The notes under the pieces were generated by a model. It was not told where the DNA came from. It searched no databases and saw only the letters and a program-made list of their open reading frames with translations. The position numbers and the translations under genes are program-made. Positions 59,684 to 64,000 of a stretch of 64,000 nucleotides of DNA are shown piece after piece. The first letter of the stretch is position 1, and the number at the start of each line of letters is the position of its first letter. This DNA is from CAZDUS01 sp964508705 (GTDB taxonomy: Bacteria; Verrucomicrobiota; Kiritimatiellia; CAIKKV01; CAITUY01), in the NCBI GenBank assembly GCA_964508705.1, contig CAZDUS010000001.1, positions 1-64,000 of the forward strand, written 5' to 3'.

Positions 59684-61453
59684 TTAACCCTCCGGAATAA
59701 CAGTGACTTCCATTCTTAATGGATTTCTGCCATCCAAGGTCACAGGGTACCCGCATGCCAGCTCAGCACCTTTGAGTCTCTGCTTTTTTCCCGTCTCCAG
59801 ATTCACAACCTCATAGTCCCTGTCGGCGCTGATCGCATACCACTCTGGCCACGCATTAAGCCGCGGGTAATTCTCTGGCATTCTCCAGAACTCCCGATGG
59901 CGGGGACGGTCAAACCTCAACACCCCTTTCCATGTGCTCGTCGCCGAGACATGCACCCGGATTGTCTTCCCGCCCTCCCCAACCCAGGCTCCCACTCGCA
60001 GGTCATTACGCCACGGCACACCCTTGACGCCACCGGACTTGAAATCGGCATACAGCAACGCGGTCCTGATAAAATTACCATCAAGATAGGTGCCGCCGAC
60101 AAACCCCCATGTCTGCTGCCTGTCAAACATCACCTCCATCTCGTCATCCACCCATTCCCTGCACCCCGGATCATCCTCACTTGGAAATTGACAAATCATC
60201 GACTCCAACGTGTCGGCATAACCATCATGCTTGACCCCTTCCCACTCAAATGATTTCCGTTTTGCCGCCGCCTGCATGATCCGCAGACATTCCGCCGCAT
60301 AGCGATTCGTCCCTTCCGCCAAATCAAATGTCCGGTAGGCGTTCAACACATAACCCCAGTTATCCGCCACCCCGGTTGTGTTCGCCTTGAGCGTCCGGGT
60401 ATCATACTCGTCATACCACAAGCCGTCCTCCGTGCGGCAAACCTTCAATAGTTGATCAAGGAACGCCTGGATGGGCCCCTGATATTCAGCCGCCTTGGGC
60501 CGCCCCATGCGCTTCTCCAAATAGTAAAGCTCCGTCAACCCGGGAATCAGCTCATTGCCGTGATCCCTGATCCGGAACGTCGCCCGCAGAGGCCGCTGAT
60601 TGACAAAATCCCACTGCGCCGCCGGAAAACCATAATTCTTTGGCATGATGTCAAACAGGTACACCTCCGCAATCCGCTCGGCCATCGCCAGATAATTCGT
60701 CTTGCCGGTCAACCAGTACAACCGCGGCAACACCTGCAACAAATCCCCATTCGCCTCTGCGCCCGCCGACGGGATGTTCCCGCGCCCCGTTTCCACGGGC
60801 GCCTGCTCAATCACCTCCATCATCATCTCTTCCATCAGCGCCAGCCACGGACCGTCCCCCAGCCGGTCGCAAACGGAAAGCAATCCATCCTTTGCGTATT
60901 CCGCCGCCCCGAAAATCTGATCCCGCAGGGGATCATTCTGGACCTGAACAGGACTGAGGCGAATGGTTTTCGGCAACACGCCGCCCAACCTCCGCGCCTG
61001 CTCCATCGTGTCTAGCCAGAGCGGCACCGAACCCGGCTCCAACTCGTGCGCGGCAATCAGCAGAAACGGAAAGCAATCGGACGCCGTATCCTTTCCATTC
61101 CATATAAGGAACATCGGATCACGGGGTATCAGCCCTGTCTTCTCATCGCGCACTCCTTCCCACGCCTTGAGCGTCCAGTGCGCTCTCCGCAACGCCTCCT
61201 GCCCGAGTATGGCGTTAAGTTGCGCCACGTCGTCCCGGTCTCCCCGTTGCCACGCCTGACTCAACGCCTGGACAACACCACGCCTCACGCTAATCCTGTC
61301 CGCCGCCAATAAGGGCCCCTGCCTGATCTGCGGCAGCAAGCCGGGCACAAACCCCGTCTCAACTTGTCCAACCGCCGTCGTGGCGAGAAGTCCCGCGCCC
61401 AACGCAACCATCCAAAGCCGATCCGCCATCCGTTCGTTCCGCCTTCTCCTCAT
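59684..61453 (-). CDS. Secreted alpha/alpha-barrel protein, possible glycosidase
   Basis: This is a 589-residue protein with a signal peptide (ADRLWMVALGAGLLATTAVG). The body is rich in paired helices with aromatic and acidic turns (DGLWYDEYDTRTLKANTTGV, QTWGFVGGTYLDGNFIRTAL), suggestive of a six-hairpin glycosidase or lyase fold, followed by a beta-type C-terminal domain. I cannot name a family or catalytic pair. GGAGG supports the ATG at 61453. It starts 1 bp from the stop of the GT39-type gene, so both belong to one operon and may serve surface-sugar handling. Confidence 0.55.
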   Translation of the reverse strand: MRRRRNERMADRLWMVALGAGLLATTAVGQVETGFVPGLLPQIRQGPLLAADRISVRRGVVQALSQAWQRGDRDDVAQLNAILGQEALRRAHWTLKAWEGVRDEKTGLIPRDPMFLIWNGKDTASDCFPFLLIAAHELEPGSVPLWLDTMEQARRLGGVLPKTIRLSPVQVQNDPLRDQIFGAAEYAKDGLLSVCDRLGDGPWLALMEEMMMEVIEQAPVETGRGNIPSAGAEANGDLLQVLPRLYWLTGKTNYLAMAERIAEVYLFDIMPKNYGFPAAQWDFVNQRPLRATFRIRDHGNELIPGLTELYYLEKRMGRPKAAEYQGPIQAFLDQLLKVCRTEDGLWYDEYDTRTLKANTTGVADNWGYVLNAYRTFDLAEGTNRYAAECLRIMQAAAKRKSFEWEGVKHDGYADTLESMICQFPSEDDPGCREWVDDEMEVMFDRQQTWGFVGGTYLDGNFIRTALLYADFKSGGVKGVPWRNDLRVGAWVGEGGKTIRVHVSATSTWKGVLRFDRPRHREFWRMPENYPRLNAWPEWYAISADRDYEVVNLETGKKQRLKGAELACGYPVTLDGRNPLRMEVTVIPEG

Positions 61454-61454
61454 T

Positions 61455-63041
61455 TCAACCTCCATCCAATAATGTCAGGGCATTGCACACCATCACGGTC
61501 CGATACCCCATCCTGTACATATTCGCGATGATCCTCTTGTCTTCCGTCGGCACCACCACAAAACGAACCTCATGACGCCGAATCGCCTCATCCCTCTGCT
61601 TCACCCATTCCCCGTCTTTATACGTCAACATCGGAGGATACCACGCGGGATGCGCCGTCGGCGCTCGTAAATCCGCCAGCACGTTAATATTGGGCTCCCG
61701 GTTAAGCGACGACAAACGATCCCCCGGTCGGGCCAGATCACGCACACGCGACGACAACCGCTCAGAATCCCGCGCATTGAATTTCCAGTTGGATTGAAAC
61801 AAGTTCAGGAATCCATCGCGCGTGATGCCTCCCTCTTGATAGCGCCACCATCGCTCCAGATACTCCAGATAGTCGCGATCGCCGGGCAATGCCAGCGTCA
61901 CCATCAACATGAACGGCAACACGACGCCCGCTATCTGCGGCCGCCAATTTAAAAACTGGGAAATCCCCAAGGCCATAAGAGCCATCGCGAACGGGAAAAG
62001 CGCCACCCAGTGATAGGCAAAATATCGACCCTGCGCGACAACCGCGAGCCCCGCCGCCAACAACATCACCAACCCTCCCACCGCATATCGCTTCCCCTCA
62101 ACATCGCGGCTCCGCCAGACGGCGACAATGCCCGTCACCATCAACAACCCTGCCAACCAAGTCCAAGCCCCCGCCCTTTCGACAAAGAAGTAATGAATCC
62201 GCCAGCGCTGACCTGCCGCATTGATGGGATTGTCGTCGGCGTATTTCAAAGTATAGGCCGTCATAGCTTCAATCAGGTCATTCAACGCCCCGTGTGTCGC
62301 AAACCAAAGCAGGACCGGCAAAGCCACCGCCAGCCCGCCAAGCGAATACCAACCAACCGCCACCACCACGCTTCGACGTTCAGCGGTTTCCCTCCACACC
62401 CGCCATGAAAGAAGCGAGGCAATGCCAATGGCGGGAATCAACCCCGGCGTCTTGAACCCAATCGCAACGGCGCTAAGCACTCCCGCCAAGAAAGCCGCGC
62501 GCCGCCATGAACGGATCCTCGTCGCCGCCAACCAGCCGAGAAGCAACGTGAACCCCATAAACGACTCGCATTGCGCTGAGCAGATGTAGTCAAAAAGAGT
62601 GTAGTACATCAGCACTCCCAGCAGGACCACACCCCCCACCTCTCCACGCCGCCGCTCCGTCCGCCTGGGAATGGATACCGCCACCAATAACGAAACACCA
62701 ACCACCGACAGCAAATCAAGCAACCGGATCCACCAGGTCGGAACGCTGAACAACGCGCACCCAATCGCATGAAGCGCAAAAATAAACGGCGGCTTTAGAT
62801 CAAACGCATCCCGATAAGGCTGTAACCCTTCGATCCACCAGCGCCCCACATAAAAATGATGCGCCTGGTCCCGGAACAGGGGATACGACAGCGTTGGAAG
62901 CGCCAAACCAACCGCCACGAGCAACAGGAGCGCATCCAGTCCGTAACGCCTCCCCCAGCCTGCAAAAGTTGATAATCCTGTTTTCAATCGAAACTCCTCA
63001 ACAACTGAAACCCCGGCCACTCCGGTCGATTCCTTGCACAC
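61455..63041 (-). CDS. GT39-type membrane glycosyltransferase
   Basis: This is a polytopic membrane protein of about 528 residues. The first periplasmic loop (PLFRDQAHHFYVGRWWIEGL, then PYRDAFDLKPP) matches the conserved loop of ArnT/PMT-type (GT39, GT-C) enzymes, which use lipid-linked sugars at the outer face of the inner membrane; the usual DE pair reads RDQ here. Around ten helices follow, then a soluble C-terminal domain. The start is GTG at 63041 with AGGAA eight bases upstream; a TTG at 62987 with GAGGAG is an alternative. It follows bioC by 12 bp. Confidence 0.75.
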   Translation of the reverse strand: MCKESTGVAGVSVVEEFRLKTGLSTFAGWGRRYGLDALLLLVAVGLALPTLSYPLFRDQAHHFYVGRWWIEGLQPYRDAFDLKPPFIFALHAIGCALFSVPTWWIRLLDLLSVVGVSLLVAVSIPRRTERRRGEVGGVVLLGVLMYYTLFDYICSAQCESFMGFTLLLGWLAATRIRSWRRAAFLAGVLSAVAIGFKTPGLIPAIGIASLLSWRVWRETAERRSVVVAVGWYSLGGLAVALPVLLWFATHGALNDLIEAMTAYTLKYADDNPINAAGQRWRIHYFFVERAGAWTWLAGLLMVTGIVAVWRSRDVEGKRYAVGGLVMLLAAGLAVVAQGRYFAYHWVALFPFAMALMALGISQFLNWRPQIAGVVLPFMLMVTLALPGDRDYLEYLERWWRYQEGGITRDGFLNLFQSNWKFNARDSERLSSRVRDLARPGDRLSSLNREPNINVLADLRAPTAHPAWYPPMLTYKDGEWVKQRDEAIRRHEVRFVVVPTEDKRIIANMYRMGYRTVMVCNALTLLDGG

Positions 63042-63053
63042 AAAAGAAATTTC

Positions 63054-63854
63054 CTATTGCCTCTCCAGCACAACGTAGGCCACTTCAAACGTCATCACGG
63101 CACCCTTCGTTGTCAGGTAATGCTGGTCATACCATTCGGCCAAGGCCCTGATCTCCCGCCTCGTCAACGGGGCCTCCCCACGCGAGACATCCCCCCCCGT
63201 GACTCCAGTGTCATGCACATACCGCAGGACAGCCGCTCCCGACGCCTCATAACAGCATTCAGGGGTCTGTTCCAGGTGATGCAGGTGATAACCCGGCAGG
63301 GATTTCACCACGGCTTCAACTTCTCTCAATAGCGGTAACCGCCCCAACGCCTCTTTCTGGGGTGCCACCGCCCTTCTCGCCTCCCTCAGCTCACCCAGCG
63401 TCCCGTCGAGCATAAATCCAACCGAGACATATCCACCCGGCTTGCATAAATTCACCACATGCTTAAACCCCGCATCAAACGGACGCAACCATTGCAGGGA
63501 GCTGCTGCTGATCACCAGATCGAAAGCCTTCTCTCCCGGATAGGCCCCCATATCCCCTTCCTTGAACGTCGCCCTTGAATCCCCGCTAAACACTTCCCGT
63601 GCCTTTTCAACCATCCCCGGTGCTATATCCACTCCCAGTAGTTCAGCCTCCGGCCAACGCTGACGCGCCTTCACCAGCAAACGACCCGGCCCGCAACCCG
63701 CATCAAATACACATCCGGGATTCACCGTGCCGGAAACATTATTGATCACATGCCGCGCCACCCGATCCTGTAACAGGGACGCCTCAAGATAGGTGTCCGC
63801 GGCCGCAGAAAACCGCGCACCAACATTACGCTGATGTTGAATCTCCATTGTCAT
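63054..63854 (-). CDS. bioC: Malonyl-ACP O-methyltransferase (BioC-like)
   Basis: This is a 266-residue SAM-dependent methyltransferase. VFDAGCGPGRLL is the SAM-binding glycine loop, LGVDIAPGMVEKA the acidic ribose contact, DLVISSSSLQWL the following strand, all typical of BioC. BioC methylates malonyl-ACP to start biotin synthesis on the fatty-acid machinery. The C-terminal RALAEWYDQHYLTTKGAVMTFEVAYVV also fits. No other bio genes are next to it, so the assignment is from sequence alone; a related methyltransferase remains possible. Confidence 0.78.
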   Translation of the reverse strand: MTMEIQHQRNVGARFSAAADTYLEASLLQDRVARHVINNVSGTVNPGCVFDAGCGPGRLLVKARQRWPEAELLGVDIAPGMVEKAREVFSGDSRATFKEGDMGAYPGEKAFDLVISSSSLQWLRPFDAGFKHVVNLCKPGGYVSVGFMLDGTLGELREARRAVAPQKEALGRLPLLREVEAVVKSLPGYHLHHLEQTPECCYEASGAAVLRYVHDTGVTGGDVSRGEAPLTRREIRALAEWYDQHYLTTKGAVMTFEVAYVVLERQ

Positions 63855-63872
63855 GTCGTGGGGCCCCGTGAA

Positions 63873-64000
63873 TTAAAATTGAAAGTAAACAAAGACACTG
63901 CCTTCTGTCACACCTAATCCGATTATGCCGAAAATCAAGGCCGCATAAGCCAGCGCCCTCATCGGCGCCTTCGCGCCGGCAATTCGGTCAAGCGGCTGCC
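63873..64000 (-). CDS. MBOAT acyltransferase, C-terminal end
   Basis: Only the last 41 codons or so are in the window. The frame reads QPLDRIAGAKAPMRALAYAA, LIFGIIGLGVTEG, then SVFVYFQF and stop. A final hydrophobic helix closing with F-x-YFQF is the standard ending of AlgI-like MBOAT proteins, which O-acetylate polysaccharides at the membrane. The gene begins beyond position 64000 and would be the first of the minus-strand run that continues with bioC, 18 bp after its stop. The fragment is short, so the family call rests on the ending. Confidence 0.6.
   Translation of the reverse strand, partial: QPLDRIAGAKAPMRALAYAALIFGIIGLGVTEGSVFVYFQF

Overview
This window looks like part of a Gram-negative chromosome from the PVC group, probably Verrucomicrobiota/Kiritimatiellota-like. 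The evidence is a Minf_1886-family gene (7208-7672), typical of that group, together with FadL-type and other outer-membrane barrels, several ExbB/ExbD sets, many secreted TPR proteins, ThyX and a BioC-like methyltransferase. This placement is inferred from gene content, not from a phylogeny. Coding density is high, with many ATGA overlaps. I saw no rRNA, tRNA, CRISPR array or phage module.

Layout. 1-570: one end of an IS3-family element with an A8G frameshift site. 645-10292: small exported and outer-membrane proteins, the agmatine-to-putrescine pair aguA/aguB, a HIT protein, the Minf_1886 protein and a fused two-domain M16 peptidase. 10312-26844: a surface-sugar region with pgi, rfbD, a CDP-hexulose 3-dehydrase (E1/RfbH), a shortened E3-like reductase, glycosyltransferases including a GT10 fucosyltransferase, a YfhO-like membrane protein and two B12-type radical SAM proteins. 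This region carries accessory insertions: a 314-bp MITE-like element, a DUF4143 ATPase and a four-helix-bundle gene framed by heptamer repeats. 26825-39295: signalling, with a receiver-kinase beside a FadL porin, then a ketoacyl synthase / kinase / kinase / NtrC-type operon, then a large receiver-GGDEF-receiver-HD-GYP protein.

39464-56943: envelope energy-coupling genes. A plus-strand operon encodes a secreted protein, a zinc-ribbon/GspG-like protein, ExbB and ExbD. It meets a long minus-strand operon: RG-rich protein, TPR, TPR, ExbB, ExbD, ExbD, membrane-anchored alpha/alpha-toroid protein, MutL. The block ExbB-ExbD-ExbD-toroid plus the first codons of mutL is present twice as a 3,517-bp direct repeat that looks identical. 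The second copy ends in a broken mutL whose 3' end comes from a diverged allele. I infer an ExbBD-driven machine in which the toroid protein occupies the place of TonB/TolA.

56957-64000: an MFS exporter with a possible leader peptide, a CDF-type transporter, thyX, a secreted alpha/alpha-barrel protein, a GT39-type membrane glycosyltransferase, bioC and the last codons of an MBOAT acyltransferase. Short repeats recur through the window: hairpins with conserved loops and covarying arms, and tandem heptamers.
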